From the NCBI GenBank assembly GCA_944388125.1, contig CALXHO010000010.1, positions 1 through 50,031 of the forward strand: a stretch of DNA of 50,031 bases, written 5' to 3'. The notes beneath the pieces are model-generated. The model did not search any database, was not told the DNA's origin, and saw nothing but the letters and a program-made list of their open reading frames with translations. Shown here piece after piece: positions 16,391-25,111 of the stretch (its first letter is position 1; the number at the start of each line of letters is the position of its first letter). The stretch comes from an uncultured Gemmiger sp. (lineage in GTDB: Bacteria > Bacillota > Clostridia > Oscillospirales > Ruminococcaceae). A program made the position numbers and the translations under genes.

Positions 16391-16479
16391 CTTTTTTTTC
16401 TCCTGCGTACTAAGATATTGGGATGATATTGAAAACCATACGGAGCAATTCCGTCACCCCAACACAGGAGGACCGGGAT

Positions 16480-18993
16480 ATGGAGGAAAAGAAACCGAAA
16501 GTCAGCGGCATGGAGAAGATTGCCACCTTTATTGTTGACAAGCGCAATCTGTTTTTCCTGCTGTATGCACTGGCGCTGATCTTCAGCGTTGTCGCATCGG
16601 GATGGGTCAAGGTGGAAAACGACATCACCACCTATCTGCCCGCCGACACCGAGACCCGCCAGGGCCTGACCGTGATGAACGACAATTTCACCACCTTCGG
16701 CACCGCACGGGTCATGGTGGCAAACATTGCCCCCGACACCGCCAATCAGCTGAAAGACCGCATTGCCGCCGTGGACGGCGTGTACAGTGTGGACTTTGAC
16801 GAAACCGATACCCATTATAAGGATGCATCGGCGCTCTACTCCGTCACCTTTGACGGCACCGCCACCGACCAGGTCAGCCTGGATGCCCTGGACGGCATCC
16901 GGGAAACGCTCTCCGGCTATGACACCTACATCGACTCCGAGGTAGGGCAGGACATTTCCGCCGACCTGGCCGACGAGATGGGGGTCATTCTGGTCATTGC
17001 GGCAGTCATCATCGTCGTGGTGCTGACGCTGACCTCCCGCTCCTACGCCGAGGTCCCCGTGCTGATCCTGACCTTCGGTGCCGCGGCCATCCTTAATATG
17101 GGCACCAACTTTCTGTGCGGGACCATCTCCTTCATCTCCAACTCGGTCACGGTGATCCTGCAGCTGGCGCTGGCCATCGACTATGCCATCATCCTCTGCC
17201 ACCGTTTCTCCGATGAGCACGAGACCAAGGATACCCGGGAGGCCTGCATCGCTGCCCTGGCAAAGGCCATTCCCGAGATCAGCTCCTCCTCCCTGACCAC
17301 CATCTCCGGACTGGGAGCCCTGGCCTTCATGCATTTCGGCATCGGCCGGGACATGGCCACGGTGCTGATCAAGGCCATCCTCTTCAGCCTGCTGTCGGTG
17401 TTCACCCTCATGCCCGGCCTGCTCATGGTGTTCAGCAAAAAGATCGACGCCACCCGCCACCGCAATCTCATCCCCCGCATCACCCTGCTGGGCCGGTTTG
17501 ACGTGGCCACCCGTTTCATCATTCCGCCGGTCTTTGTGGTGGTGGTCGTTGCCGCCGCCGTGCTGGCCAACAACTGCCCCTACTGTTACAGCTTCACCGA
17601 TCTGGTCACCCCCAAGCAGAGTGAAAGCCAGATCGCCCACCAGAAGATCAAGGCCGAATTCGGCAACGAAAACATGGTGGCCATCATTGTGCCCAAGGGC
17701 AACTACGACGCCGAGCGGGCCATCCTGCAGGAACTGGACCAGTGCCCCCAGGTCAAATCCACCCAGGGCCTTGCCAACATTGAGGCCATGGATGGCTACA
17801 TGCTGGCCGACGCCGTCACGCCCCGGCAGCTGTCCGAGCTTGCCGGCATTGATTACGAGGTTGCCGAGGGCCTTTATGTGGCCTACGCGGTGGACCAGAA
17901 CCAGTACGGCAGCGTGCTGAGCGGCATCGGCGATTACAAAGTGCCCCTGTACGACATGTTCATGTTCCTGCAGCGGGAGATGAAGGACGGCAACATCACG
18001 CTGAACGGCGACATCCAGCAGACGCTGGACGATCTGTTCGACCAGCTCAACTGGGCCCAGGTCCAGCTCCAGAGCGACCAGTACAGCCGGATGGTCGCCT
18101 ACCTCAATCTGCCCGAGGAGAGCGACGAAACCATGGCCTTCCTGGACACCATCCACCAGATCATCGGTCGGTATTACTCCGGCAATACTTACGTGGTGGG
18201 CAACTCCACCAATGTGAAGGACCTGTCCAGCTCCTTCGTCCAGGATAACGTCCTCATCAGTGTGCTGTCCGCCCTGTTCGTGGTGCTGATCCTGCTGTTC
18301 ACCTTCCAGTCGGTGGGTCTGCCCATCCTGCTCATCGTCGTCATCCAGGGCAGTATCTGGATCAACTTCTCGGTGCCCACCCTGCAGCAGGAACCCCTCT
18401 ATTTTCTCGGCTACCTCATCGTCAACGCCATCCAGATGGGCGCCAACATCGACTACGCCATCGTCATTTCCAGCCACTACTCCGACCTGAAACGGCGCAT
18501 GCCCATCCAGCAGGCCATGATCACCGCCCTCAACGAGGCCTTTCCCACCATCTTTACCTCCGGCACCATCCTGGCCGTGGCGGGCGCCCTCATCGGCGTC
18601 ATGACCACCAACCCGGTCATTGCGGCCATCGGCAGCTGCCTGGGCCGCGGCACCGTCATCTCCATCGTGCTGGTCCTGGCGGTACTGCCCCAGATCCTGC
18701 TGGTGGGAGACTTCATCGTCGAGCGCACCAGCTTTGCCATGAAGGCCCCCATCGACCTTGCCCGGATCAACCGCACGGCCAGCGGCACCATGCGGGTCAG
18801 CGGCCGGGTGCGGGGTTACGTCAACGGCGTCATTGATGCCGAGATCAAGGGCACCCTCAACGGTACCCTGAATGCCGCCGTGACCTCCGGCACCACCATC
18901 GAGCCCACGGCGCCCGACTACTATCTGCCGCCCAGCAGCGAGCAGGCGCGCGCCGAGTGGGCTCAGAGCTACACCGAGGGGGAGGAACTGTAA
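16480..18993 (+). CDS. MMPL/RND-family transporter
   Basis: 837 residues from ATG 16480 (AGGAGG 8 nt upstream; an earlier in-frame ATG at 16423 has no site). The layout is that of the RND-like MMPL family: one helix, a large extracytoplasmic domain, five helices, then the pattern repeated. Both halves carry the functional membrane motif with Asp-Tyr: LAIDYAIILCHRF in the first and GANIDYAIVISSHY in the second, the expected proton-relay position. Such proteins export lipids, siderophores or surface molecules. The stop overlaps the start of the GLUG-repeat surface protein gene, which implies that the two proteins work together. Confidence 0.9.
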   Translation: MEEKKPKVSGMEKIATFIVDKRNLFFLLYALALIFSVVASGWVKVENDITTYLPADTETRQGLTVMNDNFTTFGTARVMVANIAPDTANQLKDRIAAVDGVYSVDFDETDTHYKDASALYSVTFDGTATDQVSLDALDGIRETLSGYDTYIDSEVGQDISADLADEMGVILVIAAVIIVVVLTLTSRSYAEVPVLILTFGAAAILNMGTNFLCGTISFISNSVTVILQLALAIDYAIILCHRFSDEHETKDTREACIAALAKAIPEISSSSLTTISGLGALAFMHFGIGRDMATVLIKAILFSLLSVFTLMPGLLMVFSKKIDATRHRNLIPRITLLGRFDVATRFIIPPVFVVVVVAAAVLANNCPYCYSFTDLVTPKQSESQIAHQKIKAEFGNENMVAIIVPKGNYDAERAILQELDQCPQVKSTQGLANIEAMDGYMLADAVTPRQLSELAGIDYEVAEGLYVAYAVDQNQYGSVLSGIGDYKVPLYDMFMFLQREMKDGNITLNGDIQQTLDDLFDQLNWAQVQLQSDQYSRMVAYLNLPEESDETMAFLDTIHQIIGRYYSGNTYVVGNSTNVKDLSSSFVQDNVLISVLSALFVVLILLFTFQSVGLPILLIVVIQGSIWINFSVPTLQQEPLYFLGYLIVNAIQMGANIDYAIVISSHYSDLKRRMPIQQAMITALNEAFPTIFTSGTILAVAGALIGVMTTNPVIAAIGSCLGRGTVISIVLVLAVLPQILLVGDFIVERTSFAMKAPIDLARINRTASGTMRVSGRVRGYVNGVIDAEIKGTLNGTLNAAVTSGTTIEPTAPDYYLPPSSEQARAEWAQSYTEGEEL

Positions 18994-21900
18994 TGAAACA
19001 TTTTGCAAAACGCCTTCTTGCCGCCGCCCTGTGCCTTTGTCTGACAGTCAGCGCTCTGCCCGTCCCGGCCCTGGCGGAGGCAGACGCTTCTGCCATGCAG
19101 GAAACTTTCCACATTTCCACTGCCGACGATCTGCTGCAGCTGGCGCAGAACTGTCGGCTGGACAGCTGGAGCCGGAACCGCACCGTCCTGCTGGATGCCG
19201 ACATCGACCTGACCGGAATGGATTTTGAAGGGATCCCCAGCTTCGGCGGCGATCTGGAAGGCCAGAACCACATCATATCCGGTCTGTCTCTCACCGGCAG
19301 CGGCAGTGTACAGGGGCTTTTCCGCTACATCCAGCAGGGAGCCGTCGTGCGGGATCTGCACGTCAGCGGCACCGTCAGCCCTGCCGGCACCCGCGCCACG
19401 GTGGGCGGTATTGCCGGCCAGAACGCCGGCACCATCGAGAACTGCTTCTTTGACGGCACCGTGACCGGCACCACCCAGATCGGCGGCATTGCCGGCATCA
19501 ACACGGTGACCGGCATCCTCACCGGCTGCTCGGTCAGCGGCAGTGTTTACGGCAGTCACTTCATCGGCGGTGCCGCAGGCCAGAACGACGGCGTCATCTC
19601 CGCCTGCACCAACGACGCGGGCATCAACACCACCGTCAGCCAGAACGAAGTCAATCTGGAAGACCTGACCCTGGAAGATCTGCTCAAGACCGAGCGCGCC
19701 GCCGACATCACCGACATCGGCGGGATTGCGGGCAACTCGGCAGGCGTCATCCGGGCCTGTGTCAACCGCGGAACGGTGGGATACCAGCACATCGGCTACA
19801 ACGTGGGCGGCATCGCCGGCAGCCAGACCGGCTACATCGAGGGCTGCGTCAACTACGGCGAGATCAACGCCCGCAAGGAGGGCGGCGGCATCGTGGGCCA
19901 GATGGAGCCTTCCGGCATCCTGCAATACAATCAGGATACCCTGCAGCAGCTGCGCGGTGAGCTCAACACCCTTCAGGGGCTGATGAACAAGGCGACCTCG
20001 GATGCCTCGGCCTCCTCCAGCGAGCTGACCGGCCAGCTGGCCGACCTGCAGAACCGGGTGACCTCCGCCCGCAATGCGGTGGATACCCTGCTGGAACAGG
20101 TGGCCGACGGTATCGACATCGGCACCCAGAACATCACCCTCACCGACCTGACCAAGCTCACCGGAAGCGGCACCGCCACCGGCGGCGTGAGCAGCGGTGT
20201 GGCCGGCGGCGGCTCCGCCTCCACCGACGTGGACGTCGACATCACCCCTGAATCCACCCCCACGCCGGAACCGGAACCTGCTCCGGAACCTGCGCCCGTG
20301 CCGGAGGCCCCCGCTGCCTCCGAAACCACCGACGCCCCCACCCCGGAGGCCACTCCTGTTCCCGAGACCACGCCCCAGCCGGAATCCCCCGCCGGTGATT
20401 CCGCTGCCGGGACCGATGACGCCGGGGCCGAGAGCACTCCCCTCCCCCACGGCCGTCCCCGCCGCAATGCCCCCTCCCTGGATGTGGACGTTGACCAGAG
20501 CATCCAGGCCGGTGCAGGCGCAGGAGTGGGAGGCAGTGTCAGCCACGACGGCAGCCTGACCATCGACGGCGACCTGACCCTGACGGTACCCAGCATTGAG
20601 CTCAACAACCGGGATGCCATCACGGCGGCACGCAGCAGCCTCAACGGCAGCCTGACCTCCATCGTGGACGGCGTGGGTGCCCTGAACACCGACACCGGCA
20701 ACCACACCCAGGCCCTGATCCAGGACATCCAAGCCATCACCGACCAGATCAACAAGATCGGCAATACCCTGCTGGGTGCAGCGGAGAATACCGGCGACAG
20801 CACCCTGTTTGAGGATGTGTCGGACAGCGACACCGACGGCGACACCGAGGGCAAGGTATTCAACTGCACCAACGCGGGCCCCGTCAGCGCCGACATCAAC
20901 GCGGGCGGCATCGCCGGTGCCATGGCGCGGGAGAACGATCTGGACCCCGAGGACGACACCCGGATCTCGGGCAGCAGTTCCCTCAATGCCACCTATAAAA
21001 GCCGCATCGTCCTGCGCAGCTGCTCCAACACCGGCACCGTCACCGTCAAAAAGCAATGCGCGGGCGGCATTGTGGGCAGCATGGACATGGGTACCGTGAT
21101 GCAGTGTACAAACTTTGCCGATCTCTCCGAGGATACCGCCGATTACGTGGGCGGCATTGCCGGGCAGAGCAAGTCGGCCATCCGGCAGAGCAGCGCCAAA
21201 TGCCGTCTGGACGGCCGCCGCTATGTGGGCGGCATTGCCGGCAGCGGCAGCACCCTCACCGACTGCCGCAGCATGGTGCTGGCCGACGGGGAGGAATGGG
21301 TCGGCGCCATTGCCGGCGGGCTGGAAAGCGGCAGCTCCCTGTCCGAGCTTTTGCAGGACAGCGAGAGCGAGCAGTCCGGCAACTACTTTGTCAGCGAGAC
21401 GCTGGGCGGCATCGACGGCGTCAGCTATGCCGGGCAGGCCGAGCCCCTCTCCTTTGACGACTTTGCCGCCCTGGCCGTGGAGGAGAATCTGCCCGAGACT
21501 TTCTCTACCGTGACGCTGACCTTTGTGGCCGACGGCGCCGTGGTCCAGAGCATCCCGGTGGAGTACGGCAGCTCCTTTGACACCGCCTCCCTGCCCGACA
21601 TTCCTGCCAAGGACGGCTGCACCGCCCGGTGGGGGGACTTTGACGCCGGACACATTGTTTTTGATGAGACGGTCAACGCCGTCTACACCCCCTTTGTCTC
21701 AGTCATCGAGAGTTCTGAACAGCGGGATGGCCGGGCGGTGCTGCTGGCGGAAGGCTCCTTTGGGGAGGGGACGCTGTCCCTGACCCAAAGCGATGCCTCC
21801 CCTGCTGCCCTGCCTGTCACCGAGAGCTGGCAGTTTGCCCTGCCCTCCGGCACTGCGGGAGAGGTCCGACTCCACTACCTGCCTGCGGATGCCAATACCG

Positions 21901-22190
21901 ACATCTATCTGCGGGGCGCCGACGGCAGCTGGCGCAAGGCCGACGTTACCGGGGACGGCAGCTATCTGGTCTTTGCCATCCGGGACGGCGAGGACACTCT
22001 GGCCGCTGTGGCCCGCCCCACCCTGCCTCTGTCCCTGCTGGTGGGCGGCGGCGCTGCCGCACTGCTGCTGTTGGTGCTCGCCATCCGCGCAGGCCGCCGC
22101 AGACGGCACCGCCGTACCGAACGTCAGGCCGGACCGGAGGAGGCCGCCGCCCGGCGCCCTGCCGGAACTGCCCCGTCGGAGGAGAAGTAA
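18993..22190 (+). CDS. Large GLUG-repeat surface protein with coiled-coil and Pro-rich insert, C-terminal membrane anchor
   Basis: 1,065 residues; TAATG overlap with the MMPL gene and a GGGAGGA site fix the start. Visible parts in order: signal peptide (1-28, ALA cleavage site); GLUG-type repeats built on GGIAG (about 137-310); helical, heptad-like segment rich in L, Q and S (316-379); Pro/Glu/Thr-rich linker (417-484); second helical segment (536-599); a second GLUG block with GGIAG/GGIVG units (622-786); a beta-grasp B-repeat-like module (TLTFVADGAVVQSIPVEYGSSF, about 836-899); a membrane helix (1011-1033) and a basic cytoplasmic tail. No LPxTG motif. Probably an extracellular partner of the MMPL protein. 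Function is unknown. Confidence 0.85.
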   Translation: MKHFAKRLLAAALCLCLTVSALPVPALAEADASAMQETFHISTADDLLQLAQNCRLDSWSRNRTVLLDADIDLTGMDFEGIPSFGGDLEGQNHIISGLSLTGSGSVQGLFRYIQQGAVVRDLHVSGTVSPAGTRATVGGIAGQNAGTIENCFFDGTVTGTTQIGGIAGINTVTGILTGCSVSGSVYGSHFIGGAAGQNDGVISACTNDAGINTTVSQNEVNLEDLTLEDLLKTERAADITDIGGIAGNSAGVIRACVNRGTVGYQHIGYNVGGIAGSQTGYIEGCVNYGEINARKEGGGIVGQMEPSGILQYNQDTLQQLRGELNTLQGLMNKATSDASASSSELTGQLADLQNRVTSARNAVDTLLEQVADGIDIGTQNITLTDLTKLTGSGTATGGVSSGVAGGGSASTDVDVDITPESTPTPEPEPAPEPAPVPEAPAASETTDAPTPEATPVPETTPQPESPAGDSAAGTDDAGAESTPLPHGRPRRNAPSLDVDVDQSIQAGAGAGVGGSVSHDGSLTIDGDLTLTVPSIELNNRDAITAARSSLNGSLTSIVDGVGALNTDTGNHTQALIQDIQAITDQINKIGNTLLGAAENTGDSTLFEDVSDSDTDGDTEGKVFNCTNAGPVSADINAGGIAGAMARENDLDPEDDTRISGSSSLNATYKSRIVLRSCSNTGTVTVKKQCAGGIVGSMDMGTVMQCTNFADLSEDTADYVGGIAGQSKSAIRQSSAKCRLDGRRYVGGIAGSGSTLTDCRSMVLADGEEWVGAIAGGLESGSSLSELLQDSESEQSGNYFVSETLGGIDGVSYAGQAEPLSFDDFAALAVEENLPETFSTVTLTFVADGAVVQSIPVEYGSSFDTASLPDIPAKDGCTARWGDFDAGHIVFDETVNAVYTPFVSVIESSEQRDGRAVLLAEGSFGEGTLSLTQSDASPAALPVTESWQFALPSGTAGEVRLHYLPADANTDIYLRGADGSWRKADVTGDGSYLVFAIRDGEDTLAAVARPTLPLSLLVGGGAAALLLLVLAIRAGRRRRHRRTERQAGPEEAAARRPAGTAPSEEK

Positions 22191-22265
22191 CTGACTTGCC
22201 GGTAAGGGCGATGCCCGCGGACAGCATCCCCTCTTATCCCCGTTTTCTTTCGCCTTCCCGAAAAA

Positions 22266-22317
22266 GAGCCGGGCCCTTCACGGCAACCTGCCGACAAGGG
22301 TCCGGCTCAATTTTTTT
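22266..22317 (+). terminator. Terminator of the MMPL/surface protein operon
   Basis: 13-bp stem GAGCCGGGCCCTT/AAGGGTCCGGCTC (one G-T-type mismatch), followed by AATTTTTTT. Confidence 0.88.
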
Positions 22318-22328
22318 GCATTTTCATA

Positions 22329-22356
22329 TTGACATTTATCTATTTGTGGGTATACT
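22329..22356 (+). promoter_or_regulatory. Promoter of the arsR-permease operon
   Basis: TTGACA (22329-22334), 16-bp spacer, TATACT (22351-22356), 35 nt from the start codon. Confidence 0.75.
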
Positions 22357-22358
22357 GT

Positions 22359-22380
22359 CACATAGACGCTTATCAATGTG
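22359..22380 (+). promoter_or_regulatory. Candidate ArsR operator
   Basis: Imperfect dyad CACAT-12 nt-ATGTG straddling the expected transcription start, directly before the GAGGTGA ribosome binding site. Its position suits autorepression by the encoded ArsR-type protein. Confidence 0.45.
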
Positions 22381-22391
22381 AGGTGAATACC

Positions 22392-22691
22392 ATGTCCGAT
22401 ATGGATGCCGCGCTGATCTGCAAGGCCCTGGGCGATGCCAACCGTCTGAAGATCGTGCGCCTGCTTTCGGGCGGTGAAAAATGTGCCTGCAAACTGCTGG
22501 AGGCCTTCGACATTTCCCAGCCCACCCTGTCCCATCACATGAAAACCCTGTGCGAGTGCGGCCTGGTCTGCGCCCGCCGGGAGGGAAAATGGACCCACTA
22601 TTCCCTGTGTGGGGAGACGCTGGCGGAGTTCCGTGCTTTTCTGGGCGGCTTTGACTATCCCACGCAGGAAGGAGGCTGCTCATGTCACTGA
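22392..22691 (+). CDS. ArsR/SmtB-family metalloregulator
   Basis: 99 residues; ATG 22392 with GAGGTGA upstream. Winged-helix ArsR fold: KALGDANRLKIVRLL, then the recognition segment FDISQPTLSHHMKTLCECGLV. C31 and C33 in EKCACKLL occupy the place of the ELCVCDL metal-binding box of arsenic-sensing ArsR. Extra Cys residues occur at CECGLVC and in the C-terminal GGCSCH. It probably releases DNA upon binding As(III), Sb(III) or another thiophilic metal. It overlaps the permease start by 10 nt. Confidence 0.9.
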   Translation: MSDMDAALICKALGDANRLKIVRLLSGGEKCACKLLEAFDISQPTLSHHMKTLCECGLVCARREGKWTHYSLCGETLAEFRAFLGGFDYPTQEGGCSCH

Positions 22692-23686
22692 TCTGGAATT
22701 TTGTGCAGGACCAGCTGCTGGGCATGAAATGGCTCAATGCCCTCATCGGCCGTCTGCTGGCCGCCCTGTCGGTGGACGTGACCACCCGGGTCGGCGGCAG
22801 TATTCAGTTCTTTCTGTATGATGTCATCAAGATCACCATTCTGCTGTGCGTGCTGATCTTCCTCATCAGCTATATCCAGAGCTACTTCCCGCCCGAGCGC
22901 AGCAAGCGGCTGCTGGGGCGCTTCCATGGCATTGGGGCCAATCTGTTTGCCGCCCTGCTGGGCACCGTGACCCCCTTTTGCTCCTGTTCCTCCATCCCGC
23001 TGTTCATCGGCTTTACCAGCGCGGGCCTGCCCCTGGGCGTGACCTTCTCCTTTCTGATCTCGTCGCCCATGGTGGATCTGGGCAGCCTGCTGCTGCTCAC
23101 CAGCATTTTCGGCTGGCAAATCGCCGCGGCCTACACCGTGGTGGGACTGGCCGTGGCGGTGGTGGGCGGCAGCCTGATCGAAGCCATGCACCTGGAAGAT
23201 GAGGTGGAACCCTTCATCCGGGCTACCCGTGCCGCCGACATCGATGCTCCCACCCTCACCCAGGGACAGCGCCTGGTCTACGCCCGGGAGCAGATGGTCT
23301 CCACCTTCCGCAAGGTATTTCCCTATATTCTGGTGGGTGTGGGCATCGGGGCGGTCATCCACAACTGGATTCCCGAAAGCTGGATCGCCACCATCCTGGG
23401 CAGCCGCAATCCCCTGGGCGTGGTGCTGGCCGTGGCGGTGGGCGTCCCCATGTACGCCGACATCTTCGGCACCATCCCCGTCGCCGAAGCCCTGCTGGCC
23501 AAAGGCGCCCAGCTGGGCACCGTGCTCAGCTTCATGATGGCGGTCACCACCCTGTCGCTGCCCTCCCTCGTCATGCTGCGCAAGGCGGTGAAGCCCAAAC
23601 TGCTGGGCATCTTTATTGCCATCTGCACCATCGGTATTATTCTGGTGGGATATCTCTTCAATCTGTTTTCCTTTTTGTTCTTATAA
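22682..23686 (+). CDS. YraQ/ArsP-family permease (DUF318)
   Basis: 334 residues with about eight to nine hydrophobic segments. The hallmark of the family, TPFCSCSSIPLFIGF, lies in the third hydrophobic segment (residues about 98-112), and VPMYADIFGTIPVAEAL is the second conserved block. ArsP members export trivalent organoarsenicals; other relatives are of unknown substrate. It follows arsR with a 10-nt overlap and precedes a thioredoxin-like gene, the usual context. The loop around residues 165-215 is long and hydrophilic. Confidence 0.88.
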   Translation: MSLIWNFVQDQLLGMKWLNALIGRLLAALSVDVTTRVGGSIQFFLYDVIKITILLCVLIFLISYIQSYFPPERSKRLLGRFHGIGANLFAALLGTVTPFCSCSSIPLFIGFTSAGLPLGVTFSFLISSPMVDLGSLLLLTSIFGWQIAAAYTVVGLAVAVVGGSLIEAMHLEDEVEPFIRATRAADIDAPTLTQGQRLVYAREQMVSTFRKVFPYILVGVGIGAVIHNWIPESWIATILGSRNPLGVVLAVAVGVPMYADIFGTIPVAEALLAKGAQLGTVLSFMMAVTTLSLPSLVMLRKAVKPKLLGIFIAICTIGIILVGYLFNLFSFLFL

Positions 23687-23700
23687 GGAGGTTATTTATT

Positions 23701-24024
23701 ATGGGACTGTTTGGTAAAAAGAAAGAAAACACATCCTGCTGCGGGGCATCCGCGGCTCCGGCAGGGACTGCCGCATCCGGCAGCATGAAAGTGGAAGTGC
23801 TGGGTTCCGGCTGTGCCAGGTGCAACCAGCTGGAAGCCAACACCCGCGCTGCTCTGGACCAGCTGGGTATCGACGCCACCATCGGCCATGTGACCGATTT
23901 CACCCAGATCGCAGCCTACGGCGTCATGAGCACCCCCGCCCTGGCCATTGACGGCAAGGTGGTCAGTGCCGGCCAGGTGCTGACGGTGGCCCAGGCCGCC
24001 GAGCTCTTGCAGAAAGCGAGATGA
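23701..24024 (+). CDS. Small thioredoxin-fold redox protein (Thioredoxin_3 type)
   Basis: 107 residues; AAGGAGG lies upstream of ATG 23701. A Ser/Ala/Thr-rich, Cys-containing N-terminal tail (SCCGASAAPAG) precedes the domain, which starts at MKVEVLGSGCARC. C38-x-x-C41 is the redox-active pair and STPALAIDG carries the cis-Pro loop. Such 'redox-active disulfide protein 2' homologues are habitually encoded with DUF318 permeases and may deliver or reduce a metal/thiol substrate. The CC pair in the tail could bind metal. Confidence 0.88.
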   Translation: MGLFGKKKENTSCCGASAAPAGTAASGSMKVEVLGSGCARCNQLEANTRAALDQLGIDATIGHVTDFTQIAAYGVMSTPALAIDGKVVSAGQVLTVAQAAELLQKAR

Positions 24025-24233
24025 ACGCCATGCCCTGCTCCACCTGTGACAATGCCGCAGACTGTCTCTGCCCCAAGCAGACCTGCCCCAACCACGGCAA
24101 CTGCCGGGCCTGCGTCATCAAGCGCCGCACCACCGACAGCCTGCCCTACTGCCTGTTCCCGGACAACGGCGGGGACAAGTCCAACCGCCACCACTACGAA
24201 GTCCTGAAGCAACGGTTTGAAGGCAGCCAGTGA
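24021..24233 (+). CDS. Small Cys-rich protein of unknown function
   Basis: 70 residues, ATGA overlap with the thioredoxin-like gene. Eight cysteines lie in the first 44 residues (CSTCDNAADCLCPKQTC, then NCRAC and YC), suggesting a zinc or iron-sulfur knuckle. The rest is polar with two adjacent His. I do not recognise the family with certainty. The tight coupling suggests a metal-binding helper of the permease operon. A second in-frame ATG at codon 4 is a possible start. Confidence 0.75.
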   Translation: MNAMPCSTCDNAADCLCPKQTCPNHGNCRACVIKRRTTDSLPYCLFPDNGGDKSNRHHYEVLKQRFEGSQ

Positions 24234-24302
24234 GCAATCTTTCCACAAAATCTGCTCACATCTATCGCAAGAATTCCGGTCAGTCCGACAAAAGTGAAAA
24301 AA

Positions 24303-24336
24303 ACGCTTACGAAGCGGGTTTTGTGCGTGTTATACT
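24303..24336 (+). promoter_or_regulatory. Overlapping weak terminator and promoter before the DUF2798 gene
   Basis: Small hairpin CGCTT/AAGCG with TTTTG after it could end the arsR operon. The same bases supply TTACGA, and with a 17-bp spacer TTATAC(T) gives a promoter for the next transcript. Confidence 0.45.
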
Positions 24337-24361
24337 CCTGTACAAATGGTAGGTCGCGCAG

Positions 24362-24402
24362 ACAGAAGCAGCGAACGAAAGTTTGGCTGCTTCTGTTTTT
24401 TT
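24362..24402 (+). terminator. Leader terminator upstream of the DUF2798 gene
   Basis: 11-bp perfect stem ACAGAAGCAGC/GCTGCTTCTGT, 13-nt loop, seven T. It lies between the predicted promoter and the coding region, so it should act as an attenuator or release a short RNA of about 55-60 nt. Confidence 0.75.
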
Positions 24403-24456
24403 GCCCCTCTGCCACAGATATTTGCCGATCACCAAAACAATCAAAGGAGAAGAATC

Positions 24457-24945
24457 ATGCCGAAAACCTTATTTCAGAACATTGTTTTCACCATCATCAT
24501 GGCCCTGCTCATGGTCTATGGAATGATCTGCTACAACGTGGCCCTGGCCCGGGGCGGTGTGGAAAACATCACCTTCCTGCTGGCACTTCATGAACTGCCC
24601 ATCATGGCGCCCATCGCCTTCATCCTCGAGTTCTTTGTGGTGGAAAAGCTGGCCGTGCGCCTGGCCTTCACCTTCATGCGTCCCACCGACCGTCCCCAGT
24701 TCATCACCTACGCCACCTCCCTCATGATCGTCTGCATCATGTGCCCGGTCATGAGCCTGATCGCCACCCTGCTGTTCAAGACCCCCAGCTTCGGCACCTG
24801 GGTGCAGACCTTCGGTCTCAACCTGCCCATGGCTCTGCTGTGGCAGCTGCTCTACTGCGGCCCGCTGACCCGGCTGATCTTCCGCACCCTCTTCCGCAAG
24901 CAGCTGGCTGCCGACGCCGAAAAGGCGGCCCAGGCTCAGGGCTGA
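24457..24945 (+). CDS. DUF2798-family membrane protein
   Basis: 162 residues with four hydrophobic segments that look like two tandem DUF2798 units: NIVFTIIMALLMVYGMICYN with PIMAPIAFILEFFVVEK, then the paralogous FITYATSLMIVCIMCPVMS with LLWQLLYCGPLTRLIFR. AAAGGAG precedes ATG 24457. The family is widespread in Firmicutes, often controlled by MarR-type genes, and its role is not established. Here it is a single gene behind a terminator-containing leader. Confidence 0.8.
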   Translation: MPKTLFQNIVFTIIMALLMVYGMICYNVALARGGVENITFLLALHELPIMAPIAFILEFFVVEKLAVRLAFTFMRPTDRPQFITYATSLMIVCIMCPVMSLIATLLFKTPSFGTWVQTFGLNLPMALLWQLLYCGPLTRLIFRTLFRKQLAADAEKAAQAQG

Positions 24946-25048
24946 TCTTTGCTGCGGGCGACGCCCGTTTTTCTGCGCAGATTGCCCGGTTCCAGGGCAT
25001 ATCCGGTCTGTTTTTTCATGATTTCCGGTGATATTTGGGGATACCCCA

Positions 25049-25077
25049 TTGCGAATTGTGAAAAATTGCGGTATGAT
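25049..25077 (+). promoter_or_regulatory. Promoter of the CNNM/CorC gene
   Basis: TTGCGA (25049-25054), 17-bp spacer, TATGAT (25072-25077). Predicted start near 25085 gives a ~280-nt leader. Confidence 0.65.
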
Positions 25078-25111
25078 GTAGTAACATCTTACAGAACCGG
25101 AGGAATTGACA

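Larger units (their letters stand above)
15960..16479. other. 520-nt divergent intergenic region between gmd and the MMPL gene
   Basis: No gene. It contains a 23-bp palindrome at 16093-16115, AT-rich promoter-like sequence on the gmd side, a clear plus-strand promoter at 16363-16390 and the ribosome binding site of the MMPL gene. The middle part (16120-16320) is GC-rich with no recognised feature. Confidence 0.6.

Noticed and set aside
19403-21350. DNA-level tandem repeats in the surface protein gene
   Set aside because: The repetition is at protein level (GGIAG units); the nucleotide copies are too divergent to be recent duplications.
16324-21653. Two very long antisense frames (894 codons each) opposite the MMPL and surface protein genes
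   Set aside because: Both are mirror frames created by GC-rich codon bias; their translations are low-complexity Gly/His/Asp/Val-rich and lack ribosome binding sites. The equal lengths are a coincidence.
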